Positions 36,417 through 45,019 of a stretch of DNA of 64,000 bases are shown here, one piece after another (within the stretch, counting starts at the first letter, position 1; each line of letters starts with the position of its first letter). Source of the DNA: Streptomyces sp. 150FB (GTDB lineage Bacteria > Actinomycetota > Actinomycetes > Streptomycetales > Streptomycetaceae); contig NZ_JTHL01000001.1 in NCBI RefSeq assembly GCF_000818195.1, positions 3,235,673-3,299,672 of the forward strand, given 5' to 3'. Made by a program: the position numbers and the translations under genes. The notes below the pieces were generated by a model. It saw only the letters and a program-made list of their open reading frames with translations, was not told where the DNA came from and searched no databases.

Positions 36417-36650
36417 GCGCTTCTCCCCTTGTGCCGCGCCCCGGACGGTTCCGGAGACATGATCCGGAGCAGGGCACCACCGTGCCGCCTTCTCGGCGGG
36501 ACCACTGGTCCGAAGGCGGGAAGCCTATCCAGGCCCACCGACAACGCCCCCTGGGGCAGGAACCGGTGACGGTCCCGGATTGACGGGGTCGGTGACCCAG
36601 CGGCGACGGGGCCGCGCACCCACGACGTATCCACGCAGACAGAAAGCGAA

Positions 36651-36673
36651 AGCGAGAAACGGTCGTTTCCGCT
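36651..36673 (-). terminator. hairpin after bldA
   Basis: On the minus strand AGCGGAAAC pairs with GTTTC-T-CGCT (one bulged T) across a four-base loop, followed by a T-rich tract (TTCGCTTTCTG). It lies 24 bases beyond the mature 3' end of the tRNA and would end its transcript. Confidence 0.5.
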
Positions 36674-36696
36674 GTCGACATGTGTGCAGCAATATG

Positions 36697-36779
36697 TGCC
36701 CGGAGCCGGACTTGAACCGGCACGCCCGCTAAGGGCAGCGAGGTTTAAGCTCGCCGTGTCTGCATTCCACCATCCGGGC
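36697..36779 (-). tRNA. bldA: tRNA-Leu(UAA), the bldA tRNA
   Basis: 83 nt without encoded CCA. The acceptor arms GCCCGGA and TCCGGGC pair fully, with discriminator A. The anticodon stem GCGAG/CTCGC closes the loop CTTAAAC, giving anticodon TAA (36745-36747), which reads UUA. A long variable arm (GCCCTTAGCGGGC) and TTCAAGT in the T-loop identify it as leucine tRNA. In streptomycetes the UAA isoacceptor is unique and is bldA, which limits translation of TTA-containing developmental and specialised-metabolism genes. Two genes in this window (TTA at 1248-1250 and 3825-3827) need it. Confidence 0.97.
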
Positions 36780-36860
36780 GTGGCGCGCGGCTCCGCGTTG
36801 GCACACGAGCCTATCGGGACGCGCCTCCCCAACAGCGGCGGTGTAACCCGATGTTGTCTT

Positions 36861-36888
36861 ATTTTATTGGCGTCTGAGGGGTCGTCAG
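36861..36888 (-). promoter_or_regulatory. probable bldA promoter
   Basis: On the minus strand, CTGACG (36883-36888) and TAAAAT (36861-36866) are 16 bases apart, in an AT-rich patch (AATAAAATAAGACAACA) that stands out in this sequence. The predicted start near 36854 would give a leader of about 75 nt before the tRNA. The rest of 36417-37269 apart from the tRNA and the two hairpins contains only a 12-bp GGGGTGGCTCGC-like triplet repeat near 37025-37060. Confidence 0.5.
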
Positions 36889-37118
36889 CACTCGGGGGAC
36901 GCCATCGGCACATGCCGGAGGCGGGCCGTGGCGCTGTACCGAGTGGTACAGGAATGACGAAAAGTCGCCGTCCGATCACGCATCCGGACCTTCACTCCCT
37001 CTTCCAGCCCTCTTTCCCGCCCCCCGGGGTGGCTCGCGGGGTGGCCCGCGGGGTGGCGCGGCGGCGGCTCCGGCGGCGGTCATCCCCTCGGCGGCGCCCG
37101 TCATACCGGAGGAGGAGA

Positions 37119-37153
37119 GCGGGGCCCTCCGGTCAGCCCCAAGAGGGCCCCGC
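37119..37153 (+). promoter_or_regulatory. leader hairpin upstream of ABC transporter operon
   Basis: GCGGGGCCCT (37119-37128) pairs with AGGGCCCCGC (37144-37153) with a 15-base loop, 117 bases before the ATPase start. It could be a terminator from upstream or a leader structure of the operon. Confidence 0.35.
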
Positions 37154-37269
37154 GAACGGGCAGCGGGAGTGACGACTCAGGTGGCCCCCGGGATGAACGA
37201 TGAGGCCGTCCCCCCGTACCTCTCCCGTACGCCGCGTGAGCCGCGTACGTCCGACAGGAGCACCCACCC

Positions 37270-38049
37270 GTGACCACCATCACCCCGATCGTCCGCCGCA
37301 CCCCCACGACCGGGGTGGCGGCCCGCGCCCACGAACTGTCGAAGGTCTACGGACAGGGCGAGACCCAGGTGGTCGCCCTCGACCGCGTCTCCGTGGACTT
37401 CCGGCGGGGGGAGTTCACCGCGATCATGGGCCCTTCGGGGTCCGGCAAGTCGACCCTGATGCACTGCGTGGCGGGCCTGGACAGCTTCAGCAGCGGCTCC
37501 GTACAGCTCGGCGACACCGAGCTGGGCTCGCTGAAGGACAAGCAGCTCACGCAGTTGCGCCGCGACAAGATCGGCTTCATCTTCCAGGCCTTCAACCTGC
37601 TCCCGACGCTGTCGGCCCTGGAGAACATCACGCTGCCCATGGACATAGCGGGCCGTAAGCCCGACAAGGAGTGGCTGGAGCAGGTCATCTCCCTCATCGG
37701 CCTCTCCGACCGGCTCAGCCACCGGCCGACGCAGCTCTCGGGCGGGCAGCAGCAGCGGGTGGCCGTGGCCCGCGCCCTCGCCTCCCGTCCCGAGATCATC
37801 TTCGGTGACGAGCCGACCGGGAACCTGGACTCGCGCGCCGGGGCCGAGGTGCTCGGCTTCCTGCGCAACTCCGTACGCGAGCTGGGGCAGACCGTCGTGA
37901 TGGTGACGCACGACGCGACGGCCGCCGCGTACGCGGACCGGGTGATCTTCCTCGCCGACGGCCGGATCGTCGACGAGATGGTCGGCCCGACCGCCGACGG
38001 GGTGTTCGACCGGATGAAGGCCTTCGACGCCAGGGGCCGCACGAGCTGA
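37270..38049 (+). CDS. ABC transporter ATP-binding protein (MacB/LolD type)
   Basis: 259 residues from a GTG at 37270 with AGGAG upstream. Walker A GPSGSGKST (about residue 54), Q-loop FIFQAFNLLPTLSA, signature LSGGQQQRVAVARAL, Walker B IIFGDEPTGNLDS and H-loop VTHD. This is the family that powers FtsX-type permeases (MacB, LolD). It forms an operon with the 865-residue permease, 62 bases downstream. These systems export or extract lipids, peptides or drugs and use no periplasmic partner in Gram-positives. The substrate is unknown. Confidence 0.92.
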   Translation: MTTITPIVRRTPTTGVAARAHELSKVYGQGETQVVALDRVSVDFRRGEFTAIMGPSGSGKSTLMHCVAGLDSFSSGSVQLGDTELGSLKDKQLTQLRRDKIGFIFQAFNLLPTLSALENITLPMDIAGRKPDKEWLEQVISLIGLSDRLSHRPTQLSGGQQQRVAVARALASRPEIIFGDEPTGNLDSRAGAEVLGFLRNSVRELGQTVVMVTHDATAAAYADRVIFLADGRIVDEMVGPTADGVFDRMKAFDARGRTS

Positions 38050-38111
38050 CGGCAGCCGCCGCGCCGCGCACCCCCTGCCGCCACCCCACCCACCACCCCA
38101 GGACTCCCACC

Positions 38112-40709
38112 ATGTTCCGTACCGCCCTGCGCACGGTGCTCGCGCACAAGGCCAGGCTGCTGATGACCGTGCTCGCCGTCATGCTCGGCGTCGCCTTCGT
38201 CTCCGGCACCCTGGTCTTCACCGACACCCTGGGCAACGCCTTCCACAACCAGTCGGAGAAGAGCTACAAGGACGTCGCCGTCGCCGTGTCGTCCTACGAC
38301 GAGACCCTGAACCCCGCGAACACCGTGAACTCCGGTACGGGTACGGGCGACGGAAAGGACGCCGCCGGCGCCAAGAAGCCGTCACCCGGCATCGACAAGC
38401 CGACCTTCGACCGGATCGCCGCAGTCCAAGGCGTCGCCTCGGTCACCGGACGCGTCGACGGCTTCGCCGGTGTCGCCGACCGTAAGGGCAAGCTGATCGG
38501 CGAGGGCTGGTCCACCAGGGGCGGCAACTTCGCGCCGGGCAAGGACGGCAAGGACCTCTCGTACGCGTTCACCGCTGGCTCCGGGCCCGCGAGGGCCGGA
38601 CAGATCGCGCTCGACAAGGACTCGGCGGCCAAGGGCGCGTACAAGGTCGGTGACCGGGTGCGCGTGGCGACCAACGGCCCGGTGAAGACGTACACCCTGA
38701 CCGGGATCTTCAGCACCGAAGAGGGGTCGGTCAACTCCGGCGGCAGCCTGGTCCTCTTCGACACGCCGACCGCGCAGAAGCTCTTCCTCCAGCCCGGCTA
38801 CTTCCAGGACGTCACGGTAGTGGCGGCGCCCGGCTCAGCGCGCTCCGACGCCGCGATCCTCACCGACGTCAAGAAGGTGCTGCCGGAGAACGCGGACGCG
38901 CGGACCGGCAGGCAACTCGCCGACAAGCAGGCCAAGGACATCGAGGCCGGTCTCTCGGGTCTCAACGAGATGCTGCTCGCCTTCGCGGGAATCGCCCTGT
39001 TCGTCGGGGTCTTCCTGATCTCCAACACGTTCACCATGCTGGTCGCCCAGCGCACCAGGGAACTGGCGCTGCTGCGCGCCGTCGGCGCCTCCCGGCGCCA
39101 GATCAAGCGCTCGGTGCTGACCGAGGCCGCCGTGGTCGGGGTCATCGCCTCGCTCATCGGCTTCGTCCTCGGTGTCGGACTCGCGACGGGGCTGCGTTCG
39201 GCGATCGGCTCGTTCGGCGCCAAGATGCCCGCGGGACCGCTGATCGTCTCGCCGACCGCGGTGGGTGCCGCCTTCGGTGTCGGCGTGCTGATCACCGTCA
39301 TCGCCGCCTGGCTGCCCGCGCGCCGCGCCGCGAAGATCCCGCCGATCGCCGCGATGAGCAGCGTGCACGGTCTGGCCACCGTCAAGTCCCTCGTCGTACG
39401 GAACTCGATCGGCGCCGTCCTGACGCTCGCGGGCGCCGCCCTCATCGTCGGGGGCGCCTCGGCCGGCGGCGACAACGGCCGGGTGATGATCGCGGCCGGC
39501 GCCTTCCTGGCGCTGGTCGGCATCATCGTGCTGATCCCGCTGCTGTCGCGCCCGGCCATCGCGCTCGTACGTCCGCTGCTGGAGCGGGTCTTCGGGGTGG
39601 CGGGCAAGCTGGCGGGACAGAACGCGGTGCGCAATCCGCGGCGTACCGGAGCCACCGCTTCCGCGCTGGCCATCGGTCTCACCCTCGTCACCGGTCTCAC
39701 GGTGCTCGGCGTCACCATCGGCCAGGCCGTCGACAAGTCGACCACCGACAACATCAAGGCCGACTACATGGTCACGATGGCGAGCGGCGACGGTCTCGAC
39801 ACCTCGGCGCTGGAGGCGCTGGAGAAGGCGCCCGGCATGACCGCGGTCTCCCCGCAGCAGGACGCGAGCATCCGGGTCAAGGGGGAGTTCCACTCCGCCT
39901 CCGGGGTCACCCCCGGCGATGTGGCGAAGGTGCTCAGCTTCAGGACGGTCACGGGATCGCTGGACTCGCTCGGCAAGGGGCAGCTCGCCGTCGCCGAGAA
40001 GACCGCCGCTTCCAACAAGTGGAAGGTCGGCGACGTCATCGAAGTGACCTACGACGACGGGAAGCAGGGCCGGCTGAAGGTCGGCGCCACCTACCAGGAC
40101 AACGAGTTCCTGTCGCCCCTGGTGGTCTCCACGGACGTGATCGCCCCGCACGAGGCGAAGGCGTACATCCCCCAGGTGTTCGTGAAGGCGGACGGCGGCC
40201 CGAGCCAGGTCAGGGAACAGGCCCTGGTGGACGCGCTGGGCGACAACCCGGCGGTCAGCGTCAGCGATCAGCAGGACATCAGGAACACCTACGGCGGCAC
40301 CATCAACACCGCGCTGAACATCATGTACGGCCTGCTGGCGATGGCCCTGCTCATCGCGGTCCTCGGGGTCGTCAACACGCTCGCGATGTCCGTCTTCGAG
40401 CGGCAGCAGGAGATCGGCATGCTGCGGGCGATCGGCCTCGACCGCGGGAAGGTCAAGCGGATGATCCGGCTCGAAGCGGTGGTCATCTCGCTCTTCGGAG
40501 CGGTGGTCGGGGTGGCGCTCGGCACGTTCCTGGCCTGGGCGATCGGCCAGACGCTGAGGACGCAGATCCCGCAGTACGTACTGGTCATCCCGTGGGACCG
40601 GATCGCGGTCTTCCTGGTGCTGGCGGGGCTGGTGGGGGTGCTGGCCGCGATGTGGCCGGCGCGGAGCGCGGCGCGGCTGAACATGCTGACCGCGATCAAG
40701 ACGGAGTGA
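38112..40709 (+). CDS. FtsX/MacB-like ABC permease
   Basis: 865 residues. Long type: TM1 near 15-38, an extracellular domain, three helices (about 285-410, including FAGIALFVGVFLISNTFTML and RELALLRAVGASRRQIK), then a further helical pair near 430-480, a second extracellular domain (about 500-730) and three last helices with MSVFERQQEIGMLRAIG and the FtsX duplicated motif. The two FtsX domains each have the coupling motif E-x-x-x-L-R-A-x-G. It works with the ATPase upstream. The first extracellular domain has many Asp, Gly and Lys residues. Confidence 0.92.
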   Translation: MFRTALRTVLAHKARLLMTVLAVMLGVAFVSGTLVFTDTLGNAFHNQSEKSYKDVAVAVSSYDETLNPANTVNSGTGTGDGKDAAGAKKPSPGIDKPTFDRIAAVQGVASVTGRVDGFAGVADRKGKLIGEGWSTRGGNFAPGKDGKDLSYAFTAGSGPARAGQIALDKDSAAKGAYKVGDRVRVATNGPVKTYTLTGIFSTEEGSVNSGGSLVLFDTPTAQKLFLQPGYFQDVTVVAAPGSARSDAAILTDVKKVLPENADARTGRQLADKQAKDIEAGLSGLNEMLLAFAGIALFVGVFLISNTFTMLVAQRTRELALLRAVGASRRQIKRSVLTEAAVVGVIASLIGFVLGVGLATGLRSAIGSFGAKMPAGPLIVSPTAVGAAFGVGVLITVIAAWLPARRAAKIPPIAAMSSVHGLATVKSLVVRNSIGAVLTLAGAALIVGGASAGGDNGRVMIAAGAFLALVGIIVLIPLLSRPAIALVRPLLERVFGVAGKLAGQNAVRNPRRTGATASALAIGLTLVTGLTVLGVTIGQAVDKSTTDNIKADYMVTMASGDGLDTSALEALEKAPGMTAVSPQQDASIRVKGEFHSASGVTPGDVAKVLSFRTVTGSLDSLGKGQLAVAEKTAASNKWKVGDVIEVTYDDGKQGRLKVGATYQDNEFLSPLVVSTDVIAPHEAKAYIPQVFVKADGGPSQVREQALVDALGDNPAVSVSDQQDIRNTYGGTINTALNIMYGLLAMALLIAVLGVVNTLAMSVFERQQEIGMLRAIGLDRGKVKRMIRLEAVVISLFGAVVGVALGTFLAWAIGQTLRTQIPQYVLVIPWDRIAVFLVLAGLVGVLAAMWPARSAARLNMLTAIKTE

Positions 40710-40737
40710 CCGAGTGACAGCGTGAGGGGACAGCAGG

Positions 40738-40786
40738 ACGCGGCGTGGGCCCCGTAACCGATGCGGTTACGGGGCCCACGCCGCGT
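40738..40786. terminator. long perfect hairpin terminator
   Basis: The 22-base left arm (40738-40759) and right arm (40765-40786) around a five-base GATGC loop pair without mismatch and lie between the converging permease and cyclopropane synthase genes. The core is CGTGGGCCCCGTAACC. Confidence 0.85.
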
Positions 40787-40796
40787 TCAGTTCACC

Positions 40797-42092
40797 TCAG
40801 CGCCAGTCGCGGGCGCGCAGCGGGACCCCCGACCCGCCGCCCTCCGGGGTCTTCACGGCCAGGATCTGGTTGACGCCGATCCGGTTGCGTTCGAAGGAGA
40901 GCGCGGACGCCGCCATGTAGAGCCGCCACACGCGGGCGCGCCCGGGCGAGGTCGCCCGTACCGCCTCGGTCCAGTGGGCCTCCAGGTTCGCCACCCAGCG
41001 GCGCAGGGTCAGCGCGTAGTGCTCCCTGATCGACTCGACGTCCCTGGCCTCGAAGCCCGCCTCCTCCAGCGTGGCGACGGTCCGGCCGAGCGGGGCCAGT
41101 TCGCCGTCCGGGAAGACGTACGCGTCGATGAAGTCGTCGATCTTGTACGCGTCCTCGTCCTTCTCGGGGCGCCGGGCGATCTGGTGGTTCAGCAGCCGGC
41201 CGCCGGGCTTGAGCAGGGCGTACAGATCGTCCGCGTACTCCCGGTACCGGACGGAGCCGACGTGCTCGGCCATGCCGATGGACGAGATCGCGTCGTACGG
41301 TCCGTCCCTGACGTCGCGGTAGTCCTGGACCCGGATCTCGATCCGGTCGGTGAGGCCTTCCTCGGCGATCCGCTTACGGGCGTACGCGGCCTGCTCGCGC
41401 GAGAGCGTGACACCGGTGACGCTCACCCCGTACTCGCGGGCGGCGTGCATGGCCATCGAGCCCCAGCCGCATCCGACGTCGAGGAGCCGGTCGCCCTCCT
41501 TGAGGGCGAGCTTGCGGCAGACGAGGTCGAGCTTGTCGCGCTGGGCGTCCTCCAGACTGAAGCCGGAGGCGTCGTCCCAGTAGGCGCACGAGTAGACCAT
41601 GGAGGGGCCGAGCACCATCTCGTAGAAGTCGTTGCCGACGTCGTAGTGGTGGCTGATGGCCTGCTTGTCGCGGCGCCTGGTGTGCAGCGCGCCGGTCCGG
41701 CGCCTGATCTCCTCGGCGGGCGGAGCCGGGGGCGGCCAGGGTCCCGCGATCTGGGCGATCCCGCGCGCGACGGCGCGCATACGGGGGTCGAGTACGGGGT
41801 GCACCGCCTCCTTGCCCGGGTCGCCGCGCTCCCAGATGAGGGCGGCGAGGCGGTCGAGCACGGCGTAGAGGTCGCCCTCGACGTCGATCTCACCGGCCAC
41901 CCAGGCGCGCGCGAGGCCGAGTTCGCCGGGCTTCCACAGGAGGCGGCGCAGGGCACGACGGTTGCGGATGATCAGGGTCGGCGCGTCCGGAGGACCCGAT
42001 TCGCTACCGTCCCAGGCGCGAAGTCGCACCGGGAGCGGGGCCCCCAGCAGCTCTTCGGCAAGAGTGGTCAGCCGCAGCGCGGCGTCGGCCAT
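40797..42092 (-). CDS. cfa: cyclopropane-fatty-acyl-phospholipid synthase
   Basis: 431 residues from the ATG at 42092, with GGAGG eight bases upstream. Adds a methylene from S-adenosylmethionine to double bonds of membrane lipids, or methylates them. The N-terminal half has WVAGEIDVEGDLYAVLDRLA; then SHHYDVGNDFYEMVLGPSM, the SAM loop LLDVGCGWGSMAMHAA, and MAEHVGSVRYREY. The final ANLEAHWTEAVRATSP and FERNRIGVNQ complete the CFA fold. It is a housekeeping gene in this region. Confidence 0.92.
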   Translation of the reverse strand: MADAALRLTTLAEELLGAPLPVRLRAWDGSESGPPDAPTLIIRNRRALRRLLWKPGELGLARAWVAGEIDVEGDLYAVLDRLAALIWERGDPGKEAVHPVLDPRMRAVARGIAQIAGPWPPPAPPAEEIRRRTGALHTRRRDKQAISHHYDVGNDFYEMVLGPSMVYSCAYWDDASGFSLEDAQRDKLDLVCRKLALKEGDRLLDVGCGWGSMAMHAAREYGVSVTGVTLSREQAAYARKRIAEEGLTDRIEIRVQDYRDVRDGPYDAISSIGMAEHVGSVRYREYADDLYALLKPGGRLLNHQIARRPEKDEDAYKIDDFIDAYVFPDGELAPLGRTVATLEEAGFEARDVESIREHYALTLRRWVANLEAHWTEAVRATSPGRARVWRLYMAASALSFERNRIGVNQILAVKTPEGGGSGVPLRARDWR

Positions 42093-42392
42093 GGCGCACA
42101 CCTCCGTCAATGGTGAATCCCAGAATGCTCAGCACCACGTAAACACCCGGCGGGTCGTGATGCAGTCCCGACGGCGCGCAACGGTACGGCAAAATACCTG
42201 CATCCACCACGCATTTTGGCTTCCAGGTGGCCCATCTCTCCCCTGCGGAAGCTTCAGCTCCGGGGGTCGGCGACGGTGGCCCGCGAGCAGTGCCACGGGC
42301 CGCCAAAGGCGCACAACGCACCGTGACCTGTTGAGCCGTCAGGGCGACGGCGTTCGGTGCGGATACGCGGGTACGTAGTGGGCCTACGCAGA

Positions 42393-42434
42393 CGAGAGGG
42401 CCGCCCGCACCACGGATGGCGGGCGGCCCTCTCG
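42393..42434. terminator. 16-bp stem terminator between ndh and cfa
   Basis: CGAGAGGGCCGCCCGC (42393-42408) pairs exactly with GCGGGCGGCCCTCTCG (42419-42434) around a ten-base loop. It lies 101 bases beyond the ndh stop on the minus strand. The rest of 42093-42534 carries the cfa promoter; I see no further elements. Confidence 0.75.
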
Positions 42435-42534
42435 GGACGTACGGGTCGTGCGCGGCCGAGCGGCCCGGGATGAGGCGATCAGGCCGTCGGCCGGTCGGCC
42501 GGTCAAGCAGTCGTGCGGTCAAGCCGTCGTGCGG

Positions 42535-43938
42535 TCAGGAAGCCTTGGCCTTCTCGGGCTCGTGCCGCGGCTCCGCCTGGGCGACCACGGCGGCGGCCGG
42601 ACGGGGCGGCCTGGCGGCCTCGTAGAACTCCTCGCGCGGCGTCTCCATGGCACCGAGCGAGACGACCTCACGCTTGAGGAACATCGCGAGGGTCCAGTCG
42701 GCGAAGACGCGGATCTTGCGGTTGAAGGTCGGCATCGCCATGCCGTGGTAGCCGCGGTGGGCGTACCAGGCGAGACGGCCCTTGAGCCTGATCTTCATCT
42801 TGCCCATGACGATCATCGCGACGCCCTTGTGCAGGCCCAGACCGGCGACCGCACCCTTGTTCGCGTGGCTGTATTCCTTCTGCGGGAAGCCCCGCATGCC
42901 GGACATCACGTTGTCGCCGAGGACCTTGGCCTGGCGCAGCGCGTGCTGGGCGTTCGGCGGGCACCAGGCGTTCTCGACGCCGGCCTTGCGGGCGGCCATG
43001 TCCGGGACCTGGGCGTTGTCGCCGGCGGCCCAGATGTAGTCGGTGCCCTGCACCTGGAGCTTCTCGCTGGTGTCCACGTGACCGCGCGGGCCGAGCGGCA
43101 GACCGTAGCGGGCGAGCGCCGGGTTCGGCTTGACGCCGGCGGTCCAGACGATCGTGTTGGAGTCGACCTCAAGGCCGTTGTTGAGCTTCACGTGACCGTC
43201 GACGCAGGAGTCCATGCCGGTCTTCAGGTAGACCTCGACACCGCGGCCCTCAAGGTGCTCCTTGCCCCAGGCGCCCAGCTTCGGGCCGACCTCGGGGAGG
43301 ATCTTGTCGGCGACGTCGACGAGGACGAAGCGCATGTCCTCGCGCTTGACGTTCGTGTAGTACTTGGCGGCGTCCCGCGCCAGGTCCTCGACCTCACCGA
43401 TGGTCTCGGCGCCCGCGAAGCCACCACCGACGAAGACGAAGGTCAACGCCTTGCGGCGGACGTCCTCGTCGGTCGTCGAGTCGGCCTTGTCGAGCTGCTC
43501 AAGGACGTGGTTGCGCAGGCCGATGGCCTCCTCGATGCCCTTCATACCGATGCCCTGCTCGGCGAGGCCGGGGATCGGGAAGGTACGGGAGACCGCGCCG
43601 AGCGCGACGACGAGGTAGTCGAAAGGCAGCTCGTAGGCCTCGCCGACGAGCGGCGCGACCGTGGCGACCTTGCGGTCCTGGTCGATGGTCGTGACCCGGC
43701 CGGTGAGAACCTCGGCCCTGGGCAGTACGCGTCGCAGCGGGACGACGACATGCCGAGGCGAGATGCTGCCGGCAGCAGCTTCGGGGAGGAAGGGTTGGTA
43801 CGTCATGTACGAGCGAGGGTCGACAACCGTGACGGTCGCCTCCCCGTAGCGCATCTTCTTCAGAATGCGACGAGCTGCGTACAGGCCTACGTACCCACCG
43901 CCTACAACGAGGATCCTGGGACGCTCCGTGGTGCTCAT
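42535..43938 (-). CDS. ndh: type II NADH dehydrogenase (NDH-2)
   Basis: 467 residues. Oxidises NADH and reduces menaquinone without pumping protons. FAD-binding GGGYVGLYAARRI near residue 13, a second Rossmann motif FVFVGGGFAGAETIGEVEDL near 167, and the AAGDNAQ FAD loop near 310. A mobile membrane-contact segment toward the C-terminus (WTLAMFLKREVV) is preceded by basic residues. Its minus-strand promoter has a Rex-type site overlapping the start region, in keeping with redox control in streptomycetes. Confidence 0.93.
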   Translation of the reverse strand: MSTTERPRILVVGGGYVGLYAARRILKKMRYGEATVTVVDPRSYMTYQPFLPEAAAGSISPRHVVVPLRRVLPRAEVLTGRVTTIDQDRKVATVAPLVGEAYELPFDYLVVALGAVSRTFPIPGLAEQGIGMKGIEEAIGLRNHVLEQLDKADSTTDEDVRRKALTFVFVGGGFAGAETIGEVEDLARDAAKYYTNVKREDMRFVLVDVADKILPEVGPKLGAWGKEHLEGRGVEVYLKTGMDSCVDGHVKLNNGLEVDSNTIVWTAGVKPNPALARYGLPLGPRGHVDTSEKLQVQGTDYIWAAGDNAQVPDMAARKAGVENAWCPPNAQHALRQAKVLGDNVMSGMRGFPQKEYSHANKGAVAGLGLHKGVAMIVMGKMKIRLKGRLAWYAHRGYHGMAMPTFNRKIRVFADWTLAMFLKREVVSLGAMETPREEFYEAARPPRPAAAVVAQAEPRHEPEKAKAS

Positions 43939-43972
43939 GAGATCGAGTATCCACCCCTTGGGGAGGGGGTCC

Positions 43973-43990
43973 TAGTGAGCCCCTTCACAA
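43973..43990. promoter_or_regulatory. Rex-type operator in ndh promoter
   Basis: TAGTGAGCCCCTTCACAA differs from the Rex consensus TTGTGAA-N4-TTCACAA at two positions. It begins 35 bases before the ndh start and sits 17 bases downstream of a TATAAC -10-like box (44008-44013, minus strand). Rex would repress ndh when NADH is low. Confidence 0.55.
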
Positions 43991-44007
43991 GAACTTGGGC
44001 ACGTGGT

Positions 44008-44013
44008 GTTATA
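44008..44013 (-). promoter_or_regulatory. candidate -10 box for ndh
   Basis: TATAAC on the minus strand in a short AT-rich patch, about 70 bases upstream of the ndh start. No convincing -35 is seen. Confidence 0.4.
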
Positions 44014-44246
44014 CTGCCCGGCGCTCTTCGGGCCGAGGGTGGTCGATCAAGGAGACCAGTCGCCGGAAGAACCCCCCTCCCACCCCCTGTGAGCTGGCAC
44101 TCAACCTCAGCACCCCGGGTGGACCACTTACGGGGTTCACACCCCCGTAACGCCCCCGGAACTGCCCGGGTGAGCACCCCCGGAGACCGTCTGAGCCCTC
44201 TGAGGAGACGGTCTTACAACGACCGGACCCAAGCGGGCCATTTTCC

Positions 44247-44264
44247 TTGTGAAGAAGTTCACGA
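44247..44264. promoter_or_regulatory. second Rex-like site between ndh and VOC gene
   Basis: TTGTGAAGAAGTTCACGA matches the Rex consensus with one mismatch. It is 309 bases from ndh and 345 from the VOC-protein start, in the 670-base gap (43939-44608). The gap also contains a GGTTCCGGAGG-type repeat near 44320-44360 and otherwise no gene I can support. Confidence 0.45.
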
Positions 44265-44608
44265 AGTTTCCCGCGAGGGGTGCGCGGGAGGGCCCGGCGG
44301 GGGCCCCGAGAGGGGGTCCGGAGGGGTTCCGGAGGAGGTTCCGGAGGGGTCGTCGGCGCGGCGGTGGAGGGCCCCCCGCGAAGCCCTTTTCAGGGGGCAG
44401 GGACGAGAACACTCCCGTCACCCCGCTCCACCGTCCCCTGCCGGCGCCCCCGTCACGCTCGGTCCGGAACCTCGGTCGGCACACGGCCTGTTCGCGGTCG
44501 CGGATACGCGCGGAAACACCGACAGGGGGTTGTCGCCGGCGCCCTCGAAGGTGGTGAAGCGCCGGGACGCTCCCGGCGGCGACACGAGCGCGACACGAGA
44601 GGGACGAC

Positions 44609-44992
44609 ATGCCTGGATTCAACGGCATCGGCTGGTTCGAGATCGGCACCGCCGACCCGGCGGCCGCCGAGCGCTTCTACGGAGACGTGTTCGGCTGGTC
44701 GGTCGCGCACGACGACACGAAGAGCACCGACCCGGCGTACCAGATCTTCACCACGGGTGACCCGGAGGGACTGCGCGGCGGGCTCTTCGCGACCGAGGGA
44801 AGGATGCCCGACTACGCGGTCTTCACCGTGCTGGTCGAGGACGTCGAGGCCGCGTGCCGACGGGCCGAAGAGGCGGGCGGCCAGGTCCAGCGCCCGCCGC
44901 AGGTCAACCCGGCGGGGGTGACCTTCGCCCACCTGCTCGACCCGGCCGGTAACCACTTCGCGGTGTTCAAGCCGCCGTTCGCCCGGACCTGA
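44609..44992 (+). CDS. VOC/glyoxalase-like protein
   Basis: 127 residues from the ATG at 44609. Single vicinal-oxygen-chelate domain pair: GWFEIGTADPAAAERFYGDVFGW at the first betaalphabetabetabeta unit and FTVLVEDVEAACRRAEEAGG, VNPAGVTFAHLLDPAGNHFA at the second. A metal-binding pattern is only partly kept, so its activity is unclear; the class includes glyoxalase, dioxygenase and resistance proteins. Confidence 0.85.
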   Translation: MPGFNGIGWFEIGTADPAAAERFYGDVFGWSVAHDDTKSTDPAYQIFTTGDPEGLRGGLFATEGRMPDYAVFTVLVEDVEAACRRAEEAGGQVQRPPQVNPAGVTFAHLLDPAGNHFAVFKPPFART

Positions 44993-45019
44993 GTCATCGC
45001 GCCGGAGGGGGTCCGGCCG

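Noticed and set aside
36697..36779. bldA as an attachment site for an integrated element
   Set aside because: No integrase gene and no repeat of the tRNA 3' end nearby.
44249..44557. Possible small gene in the gap upstream of the VOC gene
   Set aside because: Arg/Gly/Pro-rich, no ribosome site and a Rex-like site overlaps its start.
42448..44760. A 770-codon open frame on the plus strand
   Set aside because: Antisense of ndh with no family resemblance; a shadow frame.
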